Shown here: positions 1 through 8,703 of the stretch, in pieces | How positions within the stretch are numbered: the stretch's first letter is position 1 | How the letters are laid out: every line of letters begins with the position of its first letter | Source of the DNA: WTFV01 sp965200895 | GTDB lineage: Bacteria; Acidobacteriota; Vicinamibacteria; Vicinamibacterales; UBA8438 | Reading direction: 5' to 3' | DNA length: 64,000 nt | NCBI GenBank assembly: GCA_965200895.1 | Contig: CBDAVM010000001.1 | Coordinates: forward strand, 1,488,001 to 1,552,000 | The notes under the pieces: generated by a model | Told to the model about the DNA's origin: nothing | Seen by the model: only the letters and a program-made list of their open reading frames with translations | The model's database searches: none | Made by a program: the position numbers and the translations under genes

Positions 1-575
1 TTCGGCGCCAGGTTCATCAACAGCGCCATCAGCGCGCCGGCGAAGCTCGACAGGCCGATGCCGACCAGAATCAGCGTCAGCATCGATCCGACGCGCACCG
101 CGGCCGCGGTCAGCAGCCCGGTCGCGGCCAGCGCTCCCAGGATCGCGGCCACCGGCAGCGCGAACGCTCCCACCTCGACCAGCCCGTAGTAGATGACGAA
201 GGTGGCGGCGAGCGTCGCGGCAGCCGACACGCCGAGCACGCCCGGTTCGGCCAGCGGATTGCGCAGCAGCCCCTGCAGCGCGGCGCCGGAAGCGCCGAGC
301 GCCGCGCCGGTCGTGAAGGCCGCCAGCGCCCTGGGCAGGCGGATTTCCCACACCACGATCACGTCGCCCGGGGAAGCCGCCCCGACCAGCGCCGAGAGCA
401 CCCGGCCGGCGCCGAGCGGCGTCGAGCCGAGCAGGCAGGCGACCGCCGCGGCGGCCAGCGCGGCCGCGGCCAGCATCCCGACGAGCAATCCGTCAGACAG
501 AACAGGAACAGAAGGAAGTGCGGGAACAAGACGCCGGGGCGACGAGGCACGAGCGGGGGGGGCGCAAGCGGCCAC
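1..575 (-). CDS. btuC: BtuC/FecCD-type ABC importer permease (3' end outside window)
   Basis: Inner-membrane permease of a siderophore/cobalamin-type ABC importer; only the first 191 codons are inside the window. Family strings RLPRALAA, GAALGASGAALQG and RNPLAEPGVLGVS are visible, with hydrophobic helices from about residue 32 onward. I chose the GTG at 575 because AGGAGGG lies 6 nt upstream; the next in-frame ATG sits inside the first helix. A cobalamin riboswitch lies directly upstream on the same strand, so a corrinoid is the inferred substrate, and the BtuF-like lipoprotein at 4433-5311 would be the natural binding partner. A siderophore permease is the alternative, but the riboswitch argues against it. 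Confidence 0.9.
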   Translation of the reverse strand, partial: MAACAPPARASSPRRLVPALPSVPVLSDGLLVGMLAAAALAAAAVACLLGSTPLGAGRVLSALVGAASPGDVIVVWEIRLPRALAAFTTGAALGASGAALQGLLRNPLAEPGVLGVSAAATLAATFVIYYGLVEVGAFALPVAAILGALAATGLLTAAAVRVGSMLTLILVGIGLSSFAGALMALLMNLAP

Positions 576-607
576 GAAACCCTCCTTTGCTTCCCCATCG
601 GAAGCGG

Positions 608-760
608 TGGTGAGGCGTGGCCAAGCCGGTCTCCTGGCTTGCAGGGTCGCGCCTACTCTCCGCGCCTTCCCGTCCTCATCGGACAGTGGCTGTCGTGCGG
701 ATTTCGTACCTGCTCACAGTTGCGAGGGCAGCGTCGGCATCGCACCGAACTTCCCGAGCA
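608..760 (-). promoter_or_regulatory. Cobalamin (B12) riboswitch
   Basis: Read on the minus strand, the conserved adenosylcobalamin riboswitch elements appear in order: a GGTGCGATGCCGACGC-like segment near 735-750, CCTCGCAACTGT at 727-716 (consensus CCCCGCAACTGT), GCCACTG at 690-684, GGGAAGGCGCGG near 674-663 and the B12-box GCCAGGAGACC at 638-628. The element ends about 30 nt before the ribosome binding site of the permease gene, so it probably blocks permease expression when B12 is plentiful. A TATGAT hexamer on the same strand at 791-786 is a possible -10 box, but I see no convincing -35. Confidence 0.92.
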
Positions 761-834
761 CCTGGCCACGAACGTTGAAGTGCGGATCATAGCAGACGGC
801 GCGACGCCCGTCCCCTTGAGCGGCTGAACCGGCT

Positions 835-1384
835 GTGGAGATTCGCGGCGACTCGGACTCGGCGCCGATGCTGTCCGCAGCGCCGCGCGCCGCATCGCCG
901 GCCATGTTCCTCGGAGCATCGCCGGCGCGGGTTGCGAGCTGGGGCTTCCAATCATGTTCCAGATGTTCCGCAGATGAACCGACAGCGCGCGCAGGCGGCG
1001 GCAGGGACGCGGCACGTGAGCGGTCAGCACCACGCGCTTCACCGACAGCAACTGGACGACCCTCGTCGTCAACGACCGCATCCGCAGCCCTCGAAACGAC
1101 GTATGTCCCTTCGCCCCGGAGGCGGCTCGTGGATCGTGATAGTATCTGCCGGTTTCGAGATCGCTCGTTCGGGCGCTGGCGAGCGGCCCGCACGGACGGA
1201 CACACGCGGTCCCCGCGACGGGATCCACGCCAGCCATGCGACACCTCAGAACTGCCGTCTCGATCGTCGTGCTGTCCGGTCGCGGCGACCTCCGCCGCCC
1301 GTGCGCAGGCCCCCGGTCTTCACCGCCGTACCTGTTCCCCCGGCCCGCCGCAGGCGCCGCTGGCGCAACGCAGAAGGAGGACTC
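835..1384. other. Intergenic stretch; possible transposase remnant
   Basis: No intact gene is seen between the riboswitch and the start at 1385. On the minus strand, 956-1093 encodes a stretch (LRMRSLTTRVVQLLSVKRV and following) whose basic/hydrophobic spacing recalls the C-terminus of IS1380-type transposases. The resemblance is weak and from memory, no terminal repeats are visible, and it may be chance. Confidence 0.2.
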
Positions 1385-3759
1385 GTGAAGCATTCGAGCA
1401 TTGCGCTGGCGGGGTGCCTGTTCGGCCTGCCGCTGCTCGGTTCCGAGGCTTCAGCTCAGGTAGCCACTCACCGGCACGATCATCCGGATGTCGTTGTCGG
1501 GCCCACAGGTTCCCGGTCGGCTCGGCGCCCCGCATGGGCAGACCCGGCGCGGACGGCCGAATCGGGGAGAATCTCGACCACTCCAGACAACCAGATCCTC
1601 GTGGAGCTGACACCCGCCGACACGACTGCGGCCAATCCGTTCGACCTGAACGGGCGAACCCTGGTCTTCACGCCCGACGGTCGAGGAGGCTATTCGCGGT
1701 CGGTCCGTTCCGTCGTGTGGGAGGATGACATCGGTGGAGCAGTCCCGGACAGAGCCGAGATCCAGTTTCAGAACTTCATGTTCGATTTCGCCGGTCGCAG
1801 GTGGGGTTCGTTCTTCGTCAGCCGTCGCGGTCTGATTACGTTCGGCGGGCCGCTGGCGTACGAGTACCTGGACGCCGAGAATCGATGGGATGCCATGTCG
1901 GAGATCGCCGAAAGGCTCGTGACGACCCCAACGATCAGTCCCTTGTACAAGCCGCTCCTGGGAGGCCAGTCGGACCGATACGGCGCCGCCACGCAGCACG
2001 TCCGGCACGGGTCGGACCGCGTGGTCGTCACCTGGAACACGATGGAGCCCGAATACTACGTGCACGGCTTCCGCCCGACAGACCCGCTCGCTTCCAGTTG
2101 GTCCTGGTGTCAGACGGGCGCATTCAGTTCAGTTATGTCGATACTCTCTTCGGTGACGGCATCGTTGGACTGTACCCGAACGACGAAGTCGTCAAGGGCG
2201 ACCTGATCACGAGCATCCCCGACGGAACCGATTCAGAGCTTCCCGGCCACCTCGATCTGCTGGACGTGGCAATCTACGCATCGAACACCGATGCCATGAT
2301 TCTCGAGTTCACGTTGAGAGACAGCGTCCCGGATCCTCCCGAAGGGGAGTTGTACTCCTATCGTGTCTATTTCGATACGGATGAGCCGTATTGGACACAC
2401 CCAGTCGACTGGTCGGATGAGGATTTCACCTGGCTGGTCGATGTGCGGCCCGACGGGGAACGTGTGGCGCACGGACAAGGCGTTTTGCGCCTCCTGCCCA
2501 GCGGAGCGGACGACCGCATCGTCTTGCTGGCGGACATCGGCGGCAACGGTTCAGGGATTACCGGAACGGCCTTCGCTGACGCGGCGCACTTCCGCAACGA
2601 CTCGTGGGTCGAGAGCGACTACTCCCGCATGGCGTTGGTGGAATTGAGCGCCACACCTGCGTCGACCGTCGATCTGTCGCGGCCCGACCGCGGGTTTTCA
2701 AGCCGGCAACGCGAGGTGTTCCACTACCGGAGCCCTCCCGATCCGCTCGTGGTCGCCTGCCGCGTCGTCGATGCCCTCGGTGACGAATTCGATCTCTTCG
2801 TCTTTCATAACGAGTTTCGCATCGATTCCCAGGAGTCCTTGACCCCGGTGAGACCGCATTATGGCAACACCAGGGCGAAGGGTACGGGTATTGGCTGGGA
2901 TTCCGGTGTGCCGTGTGGTGAAGGACGTCTCAAGGCCGTTTGGGATTTTCCCGTCTGGATGAAATCCGACAGCGTCGTCAGTCACGATCGCGATCGCGAC
3001 GAGAGAAGGCGTTTCGACAAAGGTCTGCTGCTGTTCGCCCACGAATTCACACATGCCTGGACCGCTCACCTGTCGTACCTGAAGGATGGGTCGCAGGAGC
3101 CCCTGTTCGGACAGTACTGCAGGTGTCACTGGCGCACGGATCTCCATCTGCCGGCAGCCTTCCCGTGGCACGATGACGATCCCGGGCCGCGCTCGCTGAT
3201 GGGCGGCGGGTACTGGCGTGAGAACGGCGACGGTACCTTCACCCGGCTGGACAACTATTGGGGCGGCGGCGGCGGCCATTCCTGGATCGACCTCTACGCC
3301 ATGGGCTTGGCGGAGGCACGCGAGGTTCCGGACATGTTCATCCTGCAGAACCTGCGCCCGGCGAACCAGCACGATCCGTACGGTCCCCACACGGGGGACA
3401 AGGAGATCGTCACCATCGAGCAGGTCGTGGCCGCCGAGGGCTCGAGGATCCCGTCCGCGCAGGACGCCCAGAAGGACTTCACCGCCGGCTTCGTCTACCT
3501 GTTGGATCCTGGGTCGGCACCCGACCCCGACCTGCTGCGCCTGCACGCCGAGTACCGCGACAGGGTCATCGAGCACTGGTCGCACGTGACGGGCGGGCGG
3601 TCTCGCATGACGTCACGGTGACGGGCGCCGGCAACCGCGCCCCGATGGTCGTCGGTACGTTGCGCGATAATGCACTGGGTCTCGACGGTGTAGCTGTTGT
3701 GAACGTCGGGAGAGCGTTCCGGGACCCGGACGGGGAGCCGTTGACCTTACCGGGCGACG
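1385..3759 (+). pseudogene. Secreted HEXXH (zinc metallopeptidase-like) protein, frameshifted
   Basis: The GTG at 1385 follows AGGAGG and begins a signal peptide (KHSSIALAGCLFGLPLLGS, Ala-rich cleavage region). Reading continues to about 2090, then must shift frame to continue as FQLVLVSDGRIQFSYVDTL and run to 3621. The middle part contains LLFAHEFTHAW near 3025-3062, a HEXXH zinc-binding motif typical of zincin metallopeptidases. A second shift near 3590 exposes NRAPMVVGTLRD...AFRDPDGEPLTL, a cadherin-like/Ig-like module that stops abruptly before cobO. As the sequence stands the protein cannot be made in one piece. Peptidase activity is inferred from HEXXH only. Sequencing error is an alternative to a true pseudogene. 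Confidence 0.72.
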
Positions 3760-3820
3760 TCATCGGCGCCGGGCGTGGCATTGGCCTTTTCTGCGGCGCA
3801 AGCTCCTACTAGAATCCGCC

Positions 3821-4351
3821 GTGGCCAGGAAGACCAGGGGACTGATCGTCGTCAACACCGGCAACGGCAAGGGCAAGACCACGGCGGCGCTCGGCGTGGT
3901 GTTCCGCGCCTGGGGCCGGGGCATGCGCGTGCGGGTGTTCCAGTTCCTCAAGCACACCGGATCGCGCTTCGGCGAGAGCCGTGCGGCGGAGAAGCTGGGC
4001 ATCCCCTGGTCGGCGCTCGGCGACGGCTTCACGTGGCTGTCGAAGGACCTGGAGCGCACCGCCGCGCTCGCGCGCGAGCAGTGGGAGCACGTGCAGGCGG
4101 CGATCCGGGACGACGAGCACGACGTGATCGTCCTCGACGAGTTCACGTACCCGCTCCACTACGGCTGGATTCCCGTCGAGGACGTGCTCGCGGTCCTGCG
4201 GGAGAAGCCGGCCATGCTGCACGTCATCATCACCGGCCGGAACGCGCCCGATGCACTGGTGGACTTCGCGGACCTGGTCACCGAGATGCGCGAGGTGAAG
4301 CATCCCTACAAGGAGCAGGGTATCCGCGCCCAGCCGGGTCTGGAGTTCTGA
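3821..4351 (+). CDS. cobO: Cob(I)yrinic acid a,c-diamide adenosyltransferase (CobO/CobA/BtuR type)
   Basis: Transfers the adenosyl group of ATP to cob(I)alamin or its corrinoid precursors in the cytoplasm. The 176-residue length is normal for the family. The N-terminal P-loop NTGNGKGKTTAALG (residues about 12-25), the RVFQFLK segment and the VIVLDEFTYPLHYG Walker-B region are all present, as is the ITGRNAP motif. It starts with GTG; no strong ribosome binding site is visible. It converges with btuF, and its last 25 codons, stop and about 25 nt of downstream sequence are duplicated in tandem just behind it. Its place beside btuF, cobD and cbiZ suits corrinoid salvage. Confidence 0.94.
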   Translation: MARKTRGLIVVNTGNGKGKTTAALGVVFRAWGRGMRVRVFQFLKHTGSRFGESRAAEKLGIPWSALGDGFTWLSKDLERTAALAREQWEHVQAAIRDDEHDVIVLDEFTYPLHYGWIPVEDVLAVLREKPAMLHVIITGRNAPDALVDFADLVTEMREVKHPYKEQGIRAQPGLEF

Positions 4352-4436
4352 ACCCGGGAATCAGGGTGAAGCACCCCTGCAAGGAGCAGGGCATCCGCGC
4401 CCGGCCGGGCCTGGGAGTTCTGAACCCGGGAATCAG
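4295..4436 (+). repeat. 71-nt tandem duplication of the cobO 3' end
   Basis: Two copies, 4295-4364 and 4366-4436, differ at a handful of positions plus one extra G. Each begins GTGAAGCA, contains AAGGAGCAGGG and ends TTCTGAACCCGGGAATCAG. The first copy carries the true end of cobO including its TGA stop; the second is non-coding and supplies the stop codon (minus strand, 4433-4435) of the convergent btuF gene. Confidence 0.93.
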
Positions 4437-5311
4437 AAAGCGGTTCCGCTCGTGCTCCCGGCGGCGCCCGCCGCGAGCGCCTCGACCGCGTCGGCGAGGA
4501 ACCACGCGCCGCAGGAGGTGGTGGCACCGTCGATCGACAGCGTGGGCCCCGCCCGCACCCGGCGCACCGCCAGCGGATGTCGGAACGGCGTCCAGACCAT
4601 GTTGTGGTTGGTGCGCTCGAACGCGGGCACGGCATACAGGTCCGGCGTCTCGTAGGCCAGCCGTTCGAGAGGAATCGAGCGCCAGCCGGTTCCGGCGCTG
4701 AAGTTGTCCAGCCCGGCGGCGGCGATCAGGTGATCCACGAACGTGCCGGCGCCGGCGGCGACGCCGGCCGTGGCCAGGTACAGCGCGTCCGCCTCCGGAG
4801 CGGCGGCCCGCGCGCGCGCGAGCCGGGCGTCCATGTCGGCGATCAAGGCTTCGCCGCGGCCGGGCGCCTCCAGCACCGCAGCCGCCTGCCGGACTCGGTC
4901 GCGAACCGCGTCGATATCGGGCGCGTAGTCGATCTGCAGGACCGGCACCCCGGCCCGCTCGAAGAAGGCGGGGGCCCGCGGACCGCCCCCGTAGTTGCGC
5001 ACGACCAGATCCGGCTCCAGCGCCAGCACGTCCTCGGCCCGCGGGCGGACCGTCGGCAGTCCCTCCGCCTCGGCGCGAAGATAGGAGAAGTCCTTGCCCG
5101 CATCGGGCGACAGCGCCAGGATGCGCTCGCGGCCGGCGAGCCCGAGCACGAACTGGTCCGCGCAGTAGTCCAGGCTCACGATGCGGCTGGCAGGTCCCTC
5201 CGGTCGGTCCGCTTGGGGCGCCGTCCCGCAGGCTGCGACGATGCCGCCCGCCAGCAGCGGCGACAGCAGCCGCGCGGTCGCCGACGCGCGAACCCGGTGA
5301 TGTGCTCTCAT
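4433..5311 (-). CDS. btuF: Cobalamin-type ABC transporter substrate-binding lipoprotein (BtuF/TroA-like)
   Basis: Periplasmic binding protein of the BtuF/FhuD helical-backbone class, 292 residues. The N-terminus has a signal sequence ending LLAGGIVAAC, a lipobox that should anchor it as a lipoprotein. Family features are RIVSLDYCADQFVLGL after the signal, an ALEPDLVV segment and a GVPVLQIDYAPD strand. I prefer the ATG at 5311 over the GTG at 5320. It most likely hands corrinoids to the riboswitch-controlled permease at 1-575. The stop codon lies in the second copy of the duplicated cobO 3' end, so the exact C-terminus has been reshaped by that duplication. A siderophore-binding role is less likely given the B12 neighbours. 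Confidence 0.88.
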   Translation of the reverse strand: MRAHHRVRASATARLLSPLLAGGIVAACGTAPQADRPEGPASRIVSLDYCADQFVLGLAGRERILALSPDAGKDFSYLRAEAEGLPTVRPRAEDVLALEPDLVVRNYGGGPRAPAFFERAGVPVLQIDYAPDIDAVRDRVRQAAAVLEAPGRGEALIADMDARLARARAAAPEADALYLATAGVAAGAGTFVDHLIAAAGLDNFSAGTGWRSIPLERLAYETPDLYAVPAFERTNHNMVWTPFRHPLAVRRVRAGPTLSIDGATTSCGAWFLADAVEALAAGAAGSTSGTAF

Positions 5312-5381
5312 GCAGTCCACCCGATGATGCCAGGGTCCGCCGCGCCGCCGGGACCGCTTGCGCCGCCCTGGCGTCGGGATC

Positions 5382-6164
5382 TTACATCCCGGACACGCGG
5401 CCGGCCATGCGGTAGCAGTGGAAGATGATGTGCCATCCCAGGACCACGGCCCCGAGCCAGACCAGCCAGTAGAAGTCGCTCGGGATCCCGAAGTTGCCGC
5501 CGAAGAAAGGCGTCGCGTGCTGGTTGGCCATGGCCCACAGCAGCGGGAGCGACATGTAGGTGTTGTGCTTCGAGCGCAGCCCGGCGAGCGCCGGGTCGGC
5601 GGCCTCCGGCGCCTTGCCGGCCTTCACCGCGGCGATGATCCGCTGCTGCGCCGGCCAGATCCGGAACCACACGTTGAACGCCATGATCGTGCCGAACATG
5701 GCGCCGGTGTGAATCAGGACCGAGCGCGGCGGGAATCCGCCAACCTCCACGAACATCCAGACGACGATGGCCAGCAGCACGAACGAGACGATCGTGGCGG
5801 CGCGGACATTCGACTTGAGGCCGCTGCTCCAGAGGGCGTCGTAGACGAAGACCGCCAGAAAGGTCACCGCGATCATCGCGATGGCGGCCGCCCCCCAGCT
5901 CGCATCGGTCTCGATCGCCAGCCCGCCGTGGTAGAAGACCAGCAGCAGCAGCAGGACCCCGGTGATCCAGGTCCAGGCCGCGCCCCACCGGAACCAGAAG
6001 AGCGCCCGCGGCATGAGCTCGGGGACCACCTTCTGCTTCGTCGGCCCGTCGAGTTTGGCCGCCAGCGGCGCGTTCACGAAGTTGAAGAAGTAGAGGTGCC
6101 CGATCCAGATGATGCCCACGAACACGTGGAGCCATCGAAAGATGAATTGCATGCCTTCCATCAT
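5382..6164 (-). CDS. PuuD-like (urate hydroxylase N-terminal type) membrane protein
   Basis: Integral membrane protein of 260 residues with about seven to eight hydrophobic helices. The start FIFRWLHVFVGIIWIGHLYF and later TYMSLPLLWAMANQH match the membrane domain found at the N-terminus of PuuD-type urate oxidases. The cytochrome c domain that PuuD carries at its C-terminus is absent, so urate oxidation is not assured and the gene may encode only a heme or quinone-linked membrane module. The ATGATG at 6164 is preceded by GGAGGG with suitable spacing. It lies between btuF and cobD on the same strand, but no link to B12 metabolism is evident. Confidence 0.75.
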   Translation of the reverse strand: MMEGMQFIFRWLHVFVGIIWIGHLYFFNFVNAPLAAKLDGPTKQKVVPELMPRALFWFRWGAAWTWITGVLLLLLVFYHGGLAIETDASWGAAAIAMIAVTFLAVFVYDALWSSGLKSNVRAATIVSFVLLAIVVWMFVEVGGFPPRSVLIHTGAMFGTIMAFNVWFRIWPAQQRIIAAVKAGKAPEAADPALAGLRSKHNTYMSLPLLWAMANQHATPFFGGNFGIPSDFYWLVWLGAVVLGWHIIFHCYRMAGRVSGM

Positions 6165-6268
6165 CGTGCGTTCCCTCCGTTTCCCGGCAGGTGCCGATAC
6201 GGCGATTGTACCGCGTGGGAGGGCGCAGCGTGCGCAGCGACGCACACGAGCCGATTCGTCCCGCCTCG

Positions 6269-7249
6269 TCACCCCGATCCCGTCGTCCCGACCAACAGCA
6301 CCACGGCGCTCCCGGCCGCGAGCGCCGCGGCAAGCAGAACCGTTGCGTACGCCCGCCGGTAGTCCTCGGCAGTCGCCGCGGCGGCAGCGGCCGGATCGCC
6401 GATCCAGACGTCGGTCACGAGACGCCCGCCCAGCCAGATCGGCCCCGCAAGGCGCCGTCCGATCGCGCCGGCCAGCGCGGCTTCGCTCCAACCGGCGTTC
6501 GGCCCCGGCACGACGGCGTGCTGCCGCCAGCCCCGGCGCAGGGCCTCACGGCCGGAAGCGCCCGGAACCGGCACGGCGGCGCCGGCGATGAGCAGCCAGG
6601 TCACGCGCGCCGGGATCAGGTTCAGCAGATCGTCCAGCCGCGCGCCGCACCAGCCGAAGTCCCGGTACCGCTCGGTCCTGTAGCCGACCATCGAATCCAT
6701 CGTGCTCACCACCTTGAACAGCACGATTCCCGGGATGCCTCCGACCGCGTACCAGAAGAGGGGCGAGACGACGCCGTCGACCAGGCTCTCGCCCAAGCTC
6801 TCGATGGCGCTCCGGCGGCAGGCGGGGCCATCCATCGGTTCGGTGTCGCGACCGACCAGCCGCCCGGCCGCGGCACGGGCGGCGGGGAGGTCGCCGGCGC
6901 TGACGGCCGCGTCGACGTCACCCGCATGCTTCAGCAGATCGCCGAGAGCAAGCATGCTGTAGAGCACGAACAGATGCGCCGCAGCGGCCGTGGCGGGATG
7001 CAACCGCGCCGCACCGACCACGAGTGCGGCGCCGCCCCCGACCCAGACCACCGCCAGCACGACGAAGAGCACGCAACCGCCGATGCGGCCGTCGGCCCCG
7101 ACCGCGCGCAGGCGCGACTCCACCCGGGTCAGCGAGCCGCCAAGCAGCCGAATCGGGTGCCAGCGGCAGACGGGGTCGCCGACGGCGAGATCCAGGACGA
7201 CGGCTGCGGCCAGGAGATCGGCGCGCGGCGCGAGACTGCTCAGATCCAC
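6269..7249 (-). CDS. cobD: Adenosylcobinamide-phosphate synthase (CobD/CbiB)
   Basis: Membrane enzyme that attaches (R)-1-aminopropan-2-ol or its phosphate to adenosylcobyric acid. Typical features: LDLAVGDPVCRWHPIRLLG at the N-terminus, RRSAIESLGESLVDGVVSPLFWY in the middle, STMDSMVGYRTERYRDFGW and the conserved PGPNAGWSEAALAGAIGRRL near the C-terminus. The length (326 residues from the GTG at 7249) fits. An upstream ATG at 7336 would add residues encoded by the repeated cbiZ tail, so I do not favour it. With CbiZ next door this completes a salvage loop from cobinamide back to adenosylcobinamide phosphate. Confidence 0.92.
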   Translation of the reverse strand: MDLSSLAPRADLLAAAVVLDLAVGDPVCRWHPIRLLGGSLTRVESRLRAVGADGRIGGCVLFVVLAVVWVGGGAALVVGAARLHPATAAAAHLFVLYSMLALGDLLKHAGDVDAAVSAGDLPAARAAAGRLVGRDTEPMDGPACRRSAIESLGESLVDGVVSPLFWYAVGGIPGIVLFKVVSTMDSMVGYRTERYRDFGWCGARLDDLLNLIPARVTWLLIAGAAVPVPGASGREALRRGWRQHAVVPGPNAGWSEAALAGAIGRRLAGPIWLGGRLVTDVWIGDPAAAAAATAEDYRRAYATVLLAAALAAGSAVVLLVGTTGSG

Positions 7250-7301
7250 TGCTGTCGCTGCCCGATGATCACGGAGCCGGCGCCGAAACGGGCGCCCGCG
7301 C

Positions 7302-7471
7302 CGCTCACGACCATTGGCCCGCCACCCGGCCGCCACCGGCCCCGCCGGGCAGCGGCACCCGGCTGGTCAGCCCGCTCACGACCACTGGCCCGCCACCCGG
7401 CCCGCCGGCGAGCAGCGCCAGCAGATCGTCCCCCGCTCACGACCATTTGGCCCGCCACCCGGCCGCCACCG
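7302..7471 (-). repeat. Three copies of the cbiZ 3' end
   Basis: The segment CGCTCACGACCATTTGGCCC (plus strand) and about 18 following bases occurs at 7302-7339, 7373-7406 and 7434-7471, giving periods of 71 and 61 nt. The 7434-7471 copy encodes the real C-terminus of cbiZ with its stop (AAGWRAKWS). The other two lie downstream, between cbiZ and cobD, and are non-functional tails. Confidence 0.9.
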
Positions 7472-8585
7472 CCCGCAGCACCAGGTCGATCGGATCACCG
7501 GATGCATCCATGAGCTCGGTTCGGAACGACGCCCATGCGTCCGGGCGCCCGGCCAGGGCGCACGCCATGCAGGCCGCCTGGCAACGCAGCGCCTCCTGCG
7601 ACATCCCGTCGGGAATCGTGCCGCAGGCCACCCGATCGAGGACGGCGGCCAGCGCGTACGCCGCCGCGCCGACGCCCGGCTCGAAGAAGACCGCCTTCCG
7701 GTTCTTGTCGAGCAGCTCGTAGCGCGACGGCGGAAGCAGATCCGCGAGGCGCTCCATCGCGCGCGCCTCGGTCAGCCCGAAGCGCCCCAGGGCGTGGAAC
7801 AGGCCCCGCGTGCTGGAGGCCTCCAGGCCATTCTGCCAACGCAGGGCCTCGGCGACCGATTCCTTCACCGCCACGGCGATGATCTCGCCGAGCTTCACGT
7901 GGGGGCTGGTCGACTCCCTCGGCCGGCGGCCGGGCTCGAGCGGCGCGGCCAGACAGAACTGATCCGTGCCGGTGCCCGTGGCGATGGTCGGGGAATACCG
8001 GCTGGGCACGGCCAGGTCGGCCAGCGCGGCCGACTTCGCCTCCGTCATGGTCACCACGGTGCGGGCCTGCGCAGCCGGCGTGACAGGACAGTCCAGCAGC
8101 AGAACCGTGTTGATGGTCCCCGGCGGCGGTGACACCCGCCGCCAACCGTCATCGGTCTCCGTCCAGGCCGCCGGGTCGCCCGCCCGCGCCGCGTTGCCGG
8201 CCACGCCGGCCGTGGTGAACGCGTCCACCCGCAGGCTCTCGAACGCCGCGGTGCGGTGGGCGACATAGGCCATGTTGGCCGCGGTGCCCAGGACGGCGGT
8301 CTCGTTGGGAGCCAAGCCGAGCTCTTCGCACACTTGGTGGTGGTAGGCGACCGGCCCGGCGGCGGCAATCACGTCGTGGCGCTCGCGGTCACCCGTCGCT
8401 TCGCAGCTCTGGTGGTTCACCAGGAAGCGCAGGTCCTCGCGCTGTCCCCCCACGTGCGCGGAGTTGCTCAGCACGCGATGCGGCGCCAGCAGCTCGACCA
8501 CCACGTAGCGGCCGGCGCGATGCGCGGCGAAGCACCTCGTCCGACACAGCACTTCGGCCGCCGGCGGCGGGAAGGCCGGGCTCAT
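7437..8585 (-). CDS. cbiZ: Adenosylcobinamide amidohydrolase (CbiZ)
   Basis: Hydrolyses adenosylcobinamide to adenosylcobyric acid plus aminopropanol, letting the cell remodel scavenged corrinoids. Family signatures are VLSNSAHVGGQ near the N-terminus, DAFTTAGVAGNAARAGDPA in the middle, GTINTVLLLDCPVT, and TMTEAKSAALADL followed by TGTGTDQF. The C-terminal half (about 150 residues after GTGTD) is longer than in stand-alone archaeal CbiZ but fits bacterial forms. The ATG at 8585 is preferred; an ATG at 8621 would add 12 residues. The gene runs toward cobD, separated only by copies of its own 3' end, and both enzymes act consecutively. Confidence 0.88.
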   Translation of the reverse strand: MSPAFPPPAAEVLCRTRCFAAHRAGRYVVVELLAPHRVLSNSAHVGGQREDLRFLVNHQSCEATGDRERHDVIAAAGPVAYHHQVCEELGLAPNETAVLGTAANMAYVAHRTAAFESLRVDAFTTAGVAGNAARAGDPAAWTETDDGWRRVSPPPGTINTVLLLDCPVTPAAQARTVVTMTEAKSAALADLAVPSRYSPTIATGTGTDQFCLAAPLEPGRRPRESTSPHVKLGEIIAVAVKESVAEALRWQNGLEASSTRGLFHALGRFGLTEARAMERLADLLPPSRYELLDKNRKAVFFEPGVGAAAYALAAVLDRVACGTIPDGMSQEALRCQAACMACALAGRPDAWASFRTELMDASGDPIDLVLRAVAAGWRAKWS

Positions 8586-8703
8586 GGCAGCCACGCCCCC
8601 GCGCCGCGGTTCGCGCAGCACGCCGCGCCACCGGGTTCGCCCCGCGGCTGGCCAACCGTTGCGCCACGACGCTCCGCCACCCGGAGGGGACCGCAGGAAC
8701 GGG

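Noticed and set aside
956..1093. Considered a full insertion sequence in 835-1384
   Set aside because: Only a weak transposase-like tail, no catalytic residues, no inverted repeats or target duplication visible.
7302..7471. Three evenly spaced repeats suggesting a CRISPR array
   Set aside because: Spacing is uneven (71 and 61 nt), repeats decay at their ends, and one copy is the coding 3' end of cbiZ; no cas genes nearby.
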